Source: Lojkania enalia (lineage: Eukaryota > Ascomycota > Dothideomycetes > Pleosporales). From it: a stretch of 64,000 nucleotides of DNA. Each line of letters starts with the position of its first letter. The first letter of the stretch is position 1. Both the position numbers and the translations under genes were made by a program. The stretch is from positions 248,001-312,000 of the forward strand of contig ML986587.1 in assembly GCA_010094045.1 (NCBI GenBank), given 5' to 3'. Of this stretch, positions 48,150 through 59,648 are shown in pieces. Under the pieces are notes generated by a model. That model worked only from the letters and a program-made list of their open reading frames with translations. It did not search any database and was not told the DNA's origin.

Positions 48150-49746
48150 TTACCACTCAAATTCACCATTAGCTTTGTGAAAGAGGTATTCTTTCTTGTT
48201 AGTGGTAAGAATCCCGTCCTTGAGTGTGCACTTCCACTTGTTCTTGACGCGCTGAACCTTGTCGTACGTGCAGAGCATGTAGTCCATCGTCTCGTCATCG
48301 TTGTCGCCATCGCCTTCAATGTCATCTTCTGGATCGTCGAGATCGGAGTTGATGGCATCTTCGGGATTCTCTTCTTTGACGTCTTCGCCGTCAAGCTCGC
48401 CGTCGAAGGGAGCAACGCCAGGTAGTGACGTCGCGGAAGATGGACCGCTCTCGGCTTGCTGCGCTCGCAAAATACGGGTGATTGCTTTGCGCTTTCTACC
48501 TTTAGGCATAGCATCCAGTGGGATCATTAAACCGCTGTCCTGACGAGCTGCCATGGCTTCGACTTGAGCGCGCATGAGCTGATCGGCAGCGATGCGGCCA
48601 TCATCACCTTCAGCAGCCCTCGCAGCGACTATAGCCTTCCAATCTTCCATGGCGCCATCTGAGCCATCGGTCTGAGAATTGTATAAATGGGCCTGAGGAC
48701 GTTGCGGAATCTGCTGCGGTGGTCGCTGTTGCGGCTGGTTGGGCATCATGCGTTGCTGGCCGTGCATCGGCACTTGACCGCCATGCTGAGGCGAAGCTGC
48801 CATGTTGTGCCCAGTCTGACCCATACGCTGAGCAACGAAAGCTTGTGCGCGCTGCTGGGCAAGTTGCTCATTGTAGCCACCAGTGTAGTTACCGTTTATA
48901 GGATGCTGAGGATAATTGGACAAGGGAGCATCATAACCACTCTCCCTCTTGATCTGGACATTAGGGAAGTTGAGTTGCTCCTGGGGTGCAGGCATAGTGG
49001 GCGTCACATCCGACTCCTGCTTGACGTTTGATGGTACAGTTGGCGGTTGACGCGGGGGCTCCGGCTGGGGGTCCCACGGAAACTGAGCGATATGCAAGGA
49101 GGACAGCTTCTCTTGCCAGCCCTAAGCAACATGTTAATACATGATGGAAGACAAGACCGTGCCGTACACGTGAAGGTACAAGCGACAGAGGAAACGAAAA
49201 GGTAGTGTCACATGATGTCGCTAGGCCGGAGACGGCAAGGATACGCGGGACTTGGCGGGGGTGTGGGCTGAGGCAGGGGCTATAAAAAGTGACCCAAATA
49301 CTGAGGGCACCCCCGAACTTGCGAGACCGACCGGCAACTCAGCCCCGCTTTCGGCCAGCCCCAACGCCCTCCAGCGCCAGGCTACCATGCCGCCCTGACG
49401 ACGAAGGGCGCACATAAAACAATACGAAGGACAGCATTTTGACTGGAAAAATAGGAAAAAGGGACGTTGGGACAAAGGAATGGAGGATTGAGATGTCGCA
49501 ACAACGAACGGCTATGGAAGGCACAGTCCGGGGGCCGGAATGTTCGCCACATACCTGCTTCAACTCATCGAGCGTCGACTGATCAACGCCATACTCCTCG
49601 AAGTCGTTTTGCGATGCCTGGATGACCCGCTCGATGATCTGCAAGTAGACAGAGCCCTGTTGTCGCGGTCAGCCAGATGCCCCTTTCACCTTACCGCGCC
49701 CTTCGGCGAGATGCCGTGGACCACTCACCACAACCTGGTTGGACAT
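48150..49746 (-). CDS. TOA1: TFIIA large subunit (alpha/beta, Toa1)
   Basis: Exons on the minus strand: 49746-49729, 49656-49555 and 49121-48150, encoding 363 aa. The 18-nt first exon MSNQVV joins GSVYLQIIERVIQASQNDF and EEYGVDQSTLDELKQ, then GWQEKLSSLHIAQFPW. This is the N-terminal helical bundle of TFIIA alpha. A long Gln/Pro/Met-rich linker follows (about 60-230), then an acidic stretch (EDDIEGDGDNDDETMDYM). The C-terminal beta-barrel is KNKWKCTLKDGILTTNKKEY, ending HKANGEFEW. TFIIA binds TBP on promoter DNA and stabilises the Pol II initiation complex. Intron 1 is 72 bp and intron 2 is 433 bp, long for this region. A TATAAAAA string in intron 2 (plus strand, near 49280) has no gene to serve. 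Confidence 0.94.
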
Positions 49747-50665
49747 GGTGATTTCGGGACGCAGGAAGTATCCAGGAAGGGATATCGACTGCCGCGGAGG
49801 TAGGTGGTAGAGATTCTGGGCTGCGCGCAGTCGCTACTCGTTTGTAGAGAGTGCTCGGGTATCAAAGGATCAAGTAGGCAACGTCTGCGCTTGGAGTACC
49901 GTGGCTCGGCGGGCAGGTGTTTCTGTGGGCCTGCGCACCTCGCTTTATCAGCTATCCGTGCAGTATATCTCGTTGGCTATGCTCCAACGACAACTTCAAC
50001 GACCTCGGCGATGGTGGTTGTGGGGTGCTCGGTGGTGTATGCGACTGCGAGCCTGACAAGCGGCCGAACTTCTAGACATGGACTCGCTTAATATTTGGCG
50101 CTAGGCCATTTCTGGTCGTCGCTGACAAACAACGCGATATATTTCACTAGAAGTGTGAAGAATTGCGTGCTCGGTGAATTTTTTTTATGCTATTGCCATG
50201 GTGGTGATGCTGGCGGAGCTCGTACTTCAGTTGCTGCATCGCAGTGTCTGCAAGCCCGGTGTCGGCCCGCCCCTTGCCGGCTACACAAACCTGACTATTA
50301 ACTAAACGGTCATCTTCGACTTTCAATCTAGAAAACAGTAACTAATTTCACTAATACGATTATTGATCAACATCACAGAGGTCGTTGTACGCGTCAAATA
50401 CACCAGGACTCACCGCATTGGTTGAAGATTGCCGGTGAATGCCATCTATACTTATACATACCCAATCAAATTTCAGGCCATTTGACATAATGAACGCTCC
50501 ATCAGCTCCAAACAGTGTTATGTTGGTCAAACGTAACTATCATCTCGGATACCACAGAGACCTGACCGCATAATTGCCCACTAGCACGTGAATTTAGCAC
50601 GGACTAAGATAGTAGCTTTGACGGAAAATCACATCCAGCTAGCCCTGGTGTTGTTTAGAACAGTC
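49747..50665. other. intergenic
   Basis: About 0.9 kb between the TOA1 start and the bZIP gene 3' end, both on the minus strand. It holds the TOA1 promoter. No gene is supported. Confidence 0.6.
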
Positions 50666-53021
50666 TCAATAAGCGTGAATCACCGCGGCTTGGAAAGCCC
50701 TATCAACATCCTTCCTGCGGAATCCTGGAGATCGTCCGAGGCATACGCCATGCTTTATTATTCCTAGAGTGGTAGTTAGTAGCCATTACACTAACTAGGT
50801 TGATGAGGACTTTGACGTCTCAGCGATGCTTCTACACTTACCATCGACTAACTTGCTCACGTCAATGAGAGCTGCCTGCTTCCGCTTCTGCTTCACGATG
50901 GGAATCGGCTCCATATCCGTCTCTGTCAAATCCAGTCCCAAGCTCGACATGTCTCCGAATGCATTTGCATTGAAATCCGCCGCCGAGCTATTAAATCCCG
51001 TGATAAATCCAGGTGCCAAATCAAGACCCAAAGGTTGATCAAACAGATCAGCGTCACTGAACTTTCCAAAACTGGTAATAGACGCAACGCTGAGATCGAG
51101 TCCGAAGGGAGCGTCTGAGTTACCCAACAGCGGGTCTGATCCCGTTGACGTTGGTGGTGAGCTTTCGGAGGAAAGGCTGTTTGTTGTGCTCGGTGCGTTG
51201 CTTAAGCCAGGGCTTATGGATTGAGTGGTTGTTCGATCATGTGAAAAATCAAGATTTAGGTTTATGTTTTTCCCATATACCACATCGTCCATACCTGTTG
51301 AAGTTGCCTTGTCGTCATCGACCTCAATCATGACTTCGGCAAACGAGTCCCTTGGGTTGATATAGCACCCCTTTTCTTGTTCAAGGTATCCCTGTACGTC
51401 GTATGGATCGAACCACTCACCTTCAAAGCCTGTAAGGTCGATGTTGAGATCGTGACTTTTTGAAGGGTCTTCAACGTTTTCGGCGCGCATTAGCTTCAGG
51501 ATTGGTGGGCCGATGCTTCGAATTGCCCATGCATTCGGGATCGGAATGACATTTCCTTGCACGTCTTTACGTGGGTAGTGGGTTCCAGCACCCCCAAGAT
51601 GGATAAATGGCGTAGTTAAGCAGTCGAGATCTTCATCCGTACCGCGTGATAGAAGTTGTTTAAATCTTTCTCTGAGAGCATCCAGACTCATATATGGAAG
51701 TGACAACTTGAAGACGTGGTTGAGTGCTGCGCGGCGGAGATTTGCTGAGCTAAGGAGGTGGAAACCTGTTTCGAGGGAGGCTCGAGTAAGTCGGCGTGCG
51801 AAGGATGTCTCATCGTGGCTGTATGTCCAAATGGGCGCTAGTGATTTGGTAGAAAGTTCAGGAAGTAGTGGCGGGGTTGATAGGCGTGTGTTTGGAGGAG
51901 TAACATCGGGGGTAGGAATACCGACCGAGAATATCTGGCGATCCGGGGAATAGGATTGATGATCATCCATGAGGTCTACGAGCCCGAACGGGAGGTGTAA
52001 GTCGTTATCAGAGGCATCCGTCCGTGATCTTGACTGATCTAGTACTTGACCAACGGTTATAGGTCTTAGCCTAGCCGTAGTAAGGTTGGATTCCTTGGCT
52101 GATTCGAAGGCGGAGTTTGTTGCGGGCTGAAAGAACGAGTTACGGCCAAGGATCCTGTTCTGAAACGATGTTGTCTTCGAAGCTCGAGATGACTCCTCGA
52201 AAGTGGCTGAATATCCCCATCCTACATCCATGTGATCCGAAGTAGGCAATCCCTCGGTCCGCGCCTGGTTAGCCTCAATCGGTGATATTGATAATGCGGT
52301 AGCCTTATGTAGCTCCGTTGCGGGATCCAATCCAACATCGGTAGTTTCATCGTCTCCGTCAGGGCTCACCTCGGTTGCAGCAGTTTTAGCCAGAGTAACA
52401 AACTTCTCCGTTACGCTTTTCAGTTCATAGGCTAAGCTGGGGTTCAGTTGAAGGAGTCCTGACTGTATAGCGGATTCATTGAAACGTAGGAAAGACTTAT
52501 TCATCTCCTCGATAATCGATTGAAGTTGATTATTTTGTTGTTTTAGCGATGATATCGTCGTTTCTTTCCGCTGGCGATAGGCGCGCTGGGCAAGGCGGAT
52601 CTGTGTTCGACGACGCTATATATTATGATTAGCATGATATCGAACTGTTTTTCCTACTATAACGTCCTTCGAAAGTCCATACTTATTCGCCAGGGTACGT
52701 TCTGCCTGCGTTCTACTACTCCTCAAGCCGGGCAATGCAATTGGTCGATAACAATCTTTTACCAGCTCAAAGAGCAGTTCGCAGTAGAACGTGAAGCGAG
52801 AAGACATACCACGACAACTATAGCATGACATCTACATATAACAACACGGCAGAAGGGGTTACACGGTAGAGGAGAGGACTACTCACATCAGCCGCCGTCG
52901 CGTCTCGGGTATCCACTCGAGGCCGTCCCCTAGTCTTCTTGTTGCCCGCATCATCACTACTGGCGCTCGTCCTCGAGCGTTTCTTGGGCGGAGATCGCCC
53001 CTCGCTATCAGAAGAAGTCAT
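50666..53021 (-). CDS. bZIP transcription factor
   Basis: Exons on the minus strand: 53021-52887, 52615-50842 and 50763-50666, encoding 668 aa. The N-terminus MTSSDSEGRSPPKKRSRTS is basic and leads to KKTRGRPRVDTRDATAAD. A 271-bp intron then interrupts the basic region. Exon 2 resumes RRRTQIRLAQRAYRQRKETT, the DNA-binding basic helix of fungal Yap-like bZIPs, followed by a short coiled coil (ISSLKQQNNQLQSIIEEMN). The middle is long, Ser/Thr/Asp-rich and presumably activating. Reading exon 2 to its own stop at 50795 would end soon after LVDGKCRS. A consensus GTAAGT there and an acceptor after GGCTACTAAC add IIKHGVCLGRSPGFRRKDVD, a conserved-looking C-terminal motif, and end with HAY. Target genes are unknown. 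Confidence 0.88.
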
Positions 53022-53792
53022 CCGTGTCGGGATGTCGTTAAAACACCAATGACCAAACTCGACCCTGTAGGCTAGCGGAAGGTTCCGGAAGGAGGTTGAC
53101 CACTGTGGGAGACGTTATACAGTGGAGCCCTACTCTCTAGGATATCTATGAGGTCAGGTAAAGCAGAACTGGGACGCAAAAGGGCTTTGGGGCGAAAGAG
53201 GCGACCCCAGGTTTCAAAAGCAACGGGAGCTGTCCAGCGTTCTGACTGTCGCACATGCACAAACCCCTCAACCAGGCTTGGTAAACCACTTCACTTGCTC
53301 AGCTAGTAGTGGCCTAGCGAATTGTATTTGCAAAAGAACAAAAGCAGCATGCTGTCGACCTTGCGAGTTACATAAAGACTAGTTTAGGTGGCGTCAAGTT
53401 GGCTTACCAAGAGCGCGCATGCTCAGTCCGAGGACGTTCCAGAGTTCCCGAGCAAGCGGCCGGGACAACTTTGAAGAAAACAGCCCACTGTCGAACATTG
53501 ATTAGTGAACATGCCGAACACGAGTAAAGCGACAGGCGCCGCTTAATCTGCTGAGTGGCCTGTGCGCTAGCTTCTTCGTCCTCCTGTGATTCCACATGCT
53601 GACACGCGCATTGCAGCTTAGTGGACTGGAATAGTAGCCAGGCACCAAGGCTTATTTGAATCCGAATGCTATTAAGTACTCAAGCGAAAGGTATCTCGTT
53701 GAGAACTGCATTCTTACTGGACACACATAAGAGAAGCTTCAAAGTTTTATCATTGCTGACTACACCTAATTTTACGGCCGTGCATCCTACAA
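53022..53792. other. intergenic
   Basis: Region between the bZIP start and the 3' end of the PAF-acetylhydrolase-like gene. It holds the bZIP promoter; no gene is supported. Confidence 0.6.
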
Positions 53793-55952
53793 CTATGAAC
53801 TTGTCCCACACATCGATGGTGGAAAGCCGAGCCATGTTTCCGGAGAATCCTCGCTCGTTTTGACAATAGCCTCCTTTTCATTATCGCTTGATCTCCCAGA
53901 TCCAGCCTCATTTTCCCGGTCAACTACATGATCAGAGCTTGCGTGTTTGACCCGCCAATTCACGAGCTCCGCCGGGTCTGGCTTGAAGTGCATCCATATC
54001 TCATCCCCTGGCTCGTAAATCGCGCCCTTCCTTTTCCTCTTCATTTTCCGCTGGAATTTTCCACGCAGTCGTTTTCTCGTGTCATGGGGGATCTCGAGTT
54101 TGCCACCTACCCATTCGGCTTTTGTTGGTTTATGCTCATCTGGCACGACCTCCAGAACTTCCGTTTGGAAAAGTCCCTCATCTGTTAAGCAACGCTCAAT
54201 GATTGACTTCCCTGCACCCTCAGTTACGTCCCGTAGAAATTCAAGAGAGGCGCTAGAACGGTATGGTAAGTAATGTTGTTCGAAGAACGATCAAATCGTG
54301 GTTATACCTAATATTCAAATCGATGGCGCGTTTGGGGTTGACGGTCGCTTTCAAAGCGAAAGAGCAAAGATGAGGAAACAGAAGGGAAAAGTCAGACTGC
54401 GAAACATGAATTGAGCCTCGAACGGTGCAAAGAAATGCTGGGGCGCCTTGCTCCTTTGCCTCCTTCATCAAAGACATGACAGCGTCGAAATTTGCTTGCC
54501 AGTACATAAAGGCCTCAGAGTTGATACCAAGAATCGGTAAATGTATTCTATGTCGTGGATCTTCTTTCGGTGGTTTGATGGGTGCTCTAAACAGAATTAG
54601 CTTCGATATTTCACCGTAGAAATTGAACAGACCCCCAGATATCATATATTATTCCTGCCTGGACATTTTGAAATCGATCTGTATTCCGGAGTATTTCCAC
54701 TACCGTTGCCGCGCCAAATGAATGTCCTGCAATTGTAATCTTGTCGATATGGAAGCGGTTAGTCCAGCTCGACCAGTCGACGCCTTCGAGACCACGAGAA
54801 CTACTACCAATATATCCATGTTTCCGGAGGTTACCCCGAGCTACACTTTCTCCCTTTCCATCCCGTATATCACGGAGAATACGATAAGCCTCTTCTATTT
54901 CCGACATGCGCATTTCTATTTGAGCGTGCCGTAATTCATGGTCCACACCTTTCTCATTGGTTGGACTAGTATCCATGGGATTATCTGTACGGTGTATTAG
55001 TTCCTGTGCGCCCTAATAGCCAGATCAAGGCTCTCTTCACACTAGGTTATAGTTACCTTGTGGAAATATGTAGTCCTACCAGAGTAAGTATCTTCAATTT
55101 TGAGGAACTTTAGTAACTAACTATTTTATCGTAACGTCTCATCTTCTCTCCCTTAGTATGATTAACATGGCCACGCTCTTCCCGCTCCTCCATGCTACCT
55201 TCGCCTTCCTTAGCATGGTTGACGAAAGTTCGCGCCCCAGAACCGTCTCGGTGCTCCACTGCACATACAACAAAACCATAGCTCGCAAATTCTCCGCACA
55301 TGCTCGAGTATGCCGTTCTGGTACCGCCAAGCCCATGGCTGAAAATGAGAAGCGGAAACTCTGGCTCTTTTTCTCTCCCTAGAGGCGGGGACCCTTGTTC
55401 ATTCTTCACCTTGGAACCTCCAGAATGTACATTGCCATTGGGAGGCCAATGCATCGCAGGAGGTGCGTTACGAAAAGCCCGTAGCTTCGTCAACATACAC
55501 GTCCCAGCGAACATCCCCACTGAGATAAATTCCGAGAGCCCAGCAAACCTCCCATATCCTTTGGCAGACTGCAGCCTCGGTCTCGGCAGCCATGTTTCTC
55601 GCGACCATTTCTTATTCCCCGCAGGATCTTTGCCCGTGCCCGCACCAAAAGCCGATGGATAGTACAGAGTAAAAAGGACGGTTTCGAGCTGGAGAAGGTG
55701 AATTCCATTACGTTTTATGTGGGAAATAGTCCGAGGTCGCTCGGCGGGAAGTTCAAATTCCATGCATCCGACACTATAGGGTCCCGAGTAAGTAGGTAGG
55801 TGGCTTTGAAGGAAGCCGATCTTGTCCCTGATGCTCGTCGGGGGTCTCGACTTGGGTTTCTTTGCATTTGGCACCTTTCCGGTGCCACCTATTGCACTCC
55901 TACGTCCCGATTCATTCGTTCGGACGCCGGTGATTTGTGCCGGAAAAGACAT
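53793..55952 (-). CDS. platelet-activating-factor acetylhydrolase-like lipase
   Basis: Five exons on the minus strand, 55952-55122, 55075-55057, 54984-54633, 54586-54308 and 54252-53793, encode 646 aa. It belongs to the PAF-AH II (PF03403) alpha/beta-hydrolase group. Landmarks are TYSGPYSVGCMEFELP, FTLYYPS, the oxyanion region FPLLIFSHGLGGTRTAYS, EHRDGSGA and the nucleophile elbow TIAGHSFGAATV (Ser372). DIWGAPIKPP contains the likely catalytic Asp and RGSIHVSQSDFSLLFP the likely catalytic His. The family removes short acyl chains from phospholipids such as PAF or oxidised phosphatidylcholine. There is no signal peptide; the basic N-terminus suggests an intracellular protein. The C-terminal 90 residues are charged and lineage-specific. 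Exon 2 is just 19 nt. Introns (46, 72, 46, 55 bp) all join in phase, the third using a weak GTCTGT donor. Confidence 0.9.
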
Positions 55953-56688
55953 GTTAGAAATATTGCAGAATGTACAAATAAGCTAAGATTGGAACAAGAA
56001 TATTCGAAGAAAGTCGCTCAGAAAATGTCGGAATAGGGTTGGCTTAGGTTTCCCAGCTGGACAATAGCCAACCAACAGTAACGGCTCAATCTACTGCGAA
56101 ACCCTCACTGCATTGCCTATGCGACCCGCAATTCGGTCTGGCTTTGCCGCATTGTCACTATTAGTAGTCGGTCCGAATCCTTCCCGGGCTTGTCGGCGCG
56201 CCAGACGTGGTACATTTTCATAATGGTACAGAGTTTCGCTGAAGCCTGAGGGTGAAGGGTATGACGTCATTTCTGCCCCGGATGCCCCGGACCCCATGAT
56301 TTTGAGGCAACATGGTTTCAGAGCTGGTGAATGCATATCTACTGTCTCTTGACGTGCAATTATATAGTATTCCAATGAAAGACTGCGGATGTAAACGTGG
56401 TTCGGGTATAAAGTTTTTCGAATAGAGCGTCTTCGACTCAGCTAATTGCGAACGAGACGCTCAATGACACTCCGGTTGAGTCGAATATCCCTACCAATGT
56501 TTGACCTTTACAAAGCACTACTCAATAGACCTTCCTTTCCGGTAAAGAAACCAAAATCATGATGTGGTATCAAACAAAACGCCGCTCTTTCTCATATAAA
56601 GAACCTCACAACAAGAGAACTACAGAAATTCACCCATAGCACTCTTAACTCATAAAACTCCTTTAGTCCCAACTGTAGAATAGGGCAC
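55953..56688. other. intergenic
   Basis: Region upstream of the PAF-AH-like gene and downstream of the rhodopsin-like gene, both on the minus strand. A 94-codon minus-strand frame at 56091-56375 has no recognisable features and is left unannotated. Confidence 0.55.
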
Positions 56689-58452
56689 TCATGAAGCGTG
56701 ATACCCTCCACCTCTCATATTCCCTGCTCCTGTCTTCTTAATAATCATTGTCCGACTCTCCCCACTATCTTCCGAATACCTAGTCCAAACATCCTCCTGC
56801 GACCCAGAAGAAGAAGATGCCGCTCCTCCAGCAATCTCTCTTCCCTGCCCCGTTTGGGCGGAAAAGAGACTCATATCCGGACGCAATTCCTCGGGCGGCG
56901 GAGCTGGTCTAGGCGGAGCATGAGAGGACTCCGACAAACTCGACGTTGTCGTCTTCGTTAACGAGCTGCGCGAAGGTATCGATTTGATACCTGGGAGCAG
57001 CTGCTTGATTATTCTGCCATAGGAATCCTGCACATAACCTCTCTTTACCCTCCATGAGCTCGAGCGCCAAGAGTCTAGTGTTCGAGCACTGGGTTCCGAA
57101 GATAGGATTGTATCGCTTACAGTCTGCTTCGTTGAGTCTGACGAGCCCTTGATAATTTCGGATAGAGCCTGCATGTTGTATGAATCTTGGCCGAAGGTTG
57201 TGCCCGGACCATGTTTGGCGAGGGATATGCTTAGCATGCCGCTTCTGACGTTGTCCAAGAAGGGTTTCAAAGCGGGTGTGCACGCTACGATCACAGAAAG
57301 CGTAGAGTGACATTGCGTTGCGATGCCGTATGGTATGCTGTCGAAAGTTAGGTCTGAGCTAACGAAGCGGTCGAGGTTGACGAAGCGGTCGAGGTAGACG
57401 AGGCGGTCGAGGTAGACGAGGCGGAGAATGGAAACAACTATGAGCCTGATTGATGTGATTAGCTAGGAAGCATTCACTAGGTAAGTGAGATATTGGATAG
57501 ACTTACACAGAGCGAAGAGCAAAAATGAAGACTACAATGGCTTTCTTGCTGTGTTCCATTTGTAATTTCCACACGATGTGGATGGGTAAGAAAATCATAA
57601 CCACATCTGTCACAATGTCTACTATGCTCGACCCGAGCCAGAACGGCATCTGTATGTGTCAGGTTCAAGCGGAAGCTGGTATGGTTTACATCAGTCTAAC
57701 CGGAGAAATGCACTTGCCCATAAACCCTTCCCAAGGGTGTGGCAATCCACACTCAAAAGCAACCGTGATTGCTACCGCAAGTGTCCAAAACACAATGATG
57801 CCACCAAGTATCACAACGGCAGCCTTGTGTACAGTAGTACAGGCCAAGCGAGCCAGAAACGTGGAAATGGAAAACTTCGAGACGCCAACAGTTAAGACGT
57901 ATAGGATTGTGGCGGCGTATACCTCCTGCATACTACTTAGCCCATCCACTCCAAGTTTCATAGGTAACGGTACGCACCTTTTCGATATTTGTGATATTTC
58001 CCGATCTAAGGAGATACGAGCGTTTGCCGAGTCCAGAATCCACTGCGAAAGAGATGGCAATTGTACTACCTATTGCAAGAGCCTAATGAGAATAGTCAGT
58101 ATATATTCTGTGCTAACTTCAATTTAACAATCCAGAATAGCTATCGATAACCGTTCCTACCGTGCATTTGTAACAGCTTTAATTCTAGGCATAACATTTG
58201 AAATAGTAAGCACCGTCACCTACCGCAGCAGCTACAATCAAAACATCATCAGTGCCTGGTATGTGCTTTGTGGTGAACCGCACGACGAGTCTCGTAGCTG
58301 TACATAGCACCTTGGACGGTTAACGACTGAATTTACGCGCTTGTGAACGGACAACTCACTAGCGTACAACTCAAAAACCAAGCCGTCATGGCCAAAAGGG
58401 GCCCATGGTCATCGGCGGTGATGACTGCATGCCTTGGACCTTCTGTGGTCAT
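56689..58452 (-). CDS. fungal rhodopsin-type 7TM integral membrane protein
   Basis: Six exons on the minus strand: 58452-58360, 58310-58224, 58082-57978, 57925-57701, 57649-57507 and 57445-56689, encoding 469 aa. Helices can be traced as LLAMTAWFLSCTLVLC, DDVLIVAAAALAIGSTIAIS, TILYVLTVGVSKFSIS, AAVVILGGIIVFWTLAVA, SSIVDIVTDVVMIFLPIHIV, KKAIVVFIFALRSVLIVVSI and a seventh near IPYGIATQCHSTLSVIVAC. The pattern, with ECGLPHPWEG and LPIHIVWKLQM, is that of the large fungal rhodopsin-like family (PF20684), found in many membrane proteins including Pth11-type sensors. No CFEM domain or retinal Lys motif is evident. The cytosolic tail (about 300-469) is Ser/Thr/Pro-rich. Between helices 6 and 7 an 18-bp tandem repeat encodes LVYLDR-type units. 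All introns join in phase. Confidence 0.87.
57362..57424. repeat. 18-bp tandem repeat within coding exon of 7TM gene
   Basis: Three full copies and a partial one of an 18-bp unit (ACGAAGCGGTCGAGGTTG and variants) lie in exon 6 on the coding strand's complement. In protein they read as hexapeptides LVYLDR, LVYLDR, FVNLDR and a diverging FVSSDL. Near identity at DNA level points to recent slippage or duplication. Confidence 0.92.
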
Positions 58453-59648
58453 GGTCGATGGCTGTATTAGGCGAGCTCCTAGAAGGTCAAACTGATTGTT
58501 GGTGCGCAAAGGTAGATGCGGTAGAGAGTTTGTTGAGCGAGAGAATGTAAAGTCGTCCAAGTTGGACGTCCCGTGTGATGGAATTAAAAGAGTAACGAGT
58601 GGCGGAGAAGTGGGCAACGCTACTTTAACATCGAGGCGTGATATCAAGAAACCAAACCATCCATGATCTTCCAAAGTCGTCCACTTTAACGATCACCAGA
58701 CTATAGCCTTGCTACGGACCTTGAAAGATCCCGTTCAACCTTCCTTTCGATTTCGAAGGTTTGTGCTACCATGCAACTGGAACCTCAAACGAGTTGTGCA
58801 GGATGTAAAAGCCCCACATTTCCAAGGAGAGAGGAGAATCCGACATCAAAACAAAGCACATGAGCAAGGTTTATTGTGACATCAGGAGCACACCCGACGC
58901 CTTCTATTAGTCGCTATCCCACAAGTAGTTTGGTTCACCTTGATTCGAAAGCAATGATGGGCCGGAAACCGTCGTACCGGATCTCTTTCTGACGGGGCGT
59001 AACACAAAGTCGAGCCACGGAACTTATCAAGATTTGGTCAGCACAAACTGCGGCGCGGGCACGAAACACGTCTGATAAGGATCAAGAACATTACCTAGAT
59101 GTGATTGATTGTAGAAATTGCAGTTAAACTAAGAGTCATATGCAGGATTCATGAAATTCTGAGGCCTTCAACGAGGTCTATCCTAGCCTTGCTGGGCGTG
59201 TTACCGACACTTGTACTGTTAATGTAACAGTTTTATTAGCGCGAATTTGGTTTTTAGTGGGATACGGGCTGATGCGAATGCGAAGCTTGAAGCTGTTTTG
59301 ATAGACCTTGGACAAGGTAGTGGAAGCTTGACAAAGACCGTGCCGTCGCTATGCAGTCGGAAACTAAAATGGCTTAACGGGGTACTAGGGACAGTTTCGG
59401 GGTATACACTCCCATACGCGCTCAATGAAATGAGAGGCCATTGTACACTTACATTCTCGTTAGTCTCGCCAGTCCCGCCTGCAATTTCACCGTGGCTCGC
59501 TCTAATCCGAATGTTCTCAAGCTGGAGCGTCAATGTGATCAAATCGCATTTCAGGTTCTAGCCTTTTGGACGCTGTAAATGTCCCCTCCCTTATCTTCGG
59601 GATCTTTTCTCTTTGCTATCTATTTTCCCCCTCTTGCAGTGCTTCAAC
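58453..59648. other. divergent intergenic region
   Basis: About 1.2 kb between the 7TM gene start (minus) and the permease pseudogene start (plus). No gene is supported; it should hold the 7TM promoter. Confidence 0.55.

Noticed and set aside
49270..49290. TATAAAAA string as a promoter
   Set aside because: It lies inside a TOA1 intron on the opposite strand, and no plus-strand gene follows it.
56091..56375. A 94-codon minus-strand frame between the PAF-AH-like and 7TM genes
   Set aside because: No recognisable domain, signal peptide or splice partners; more likely chance than a gene.
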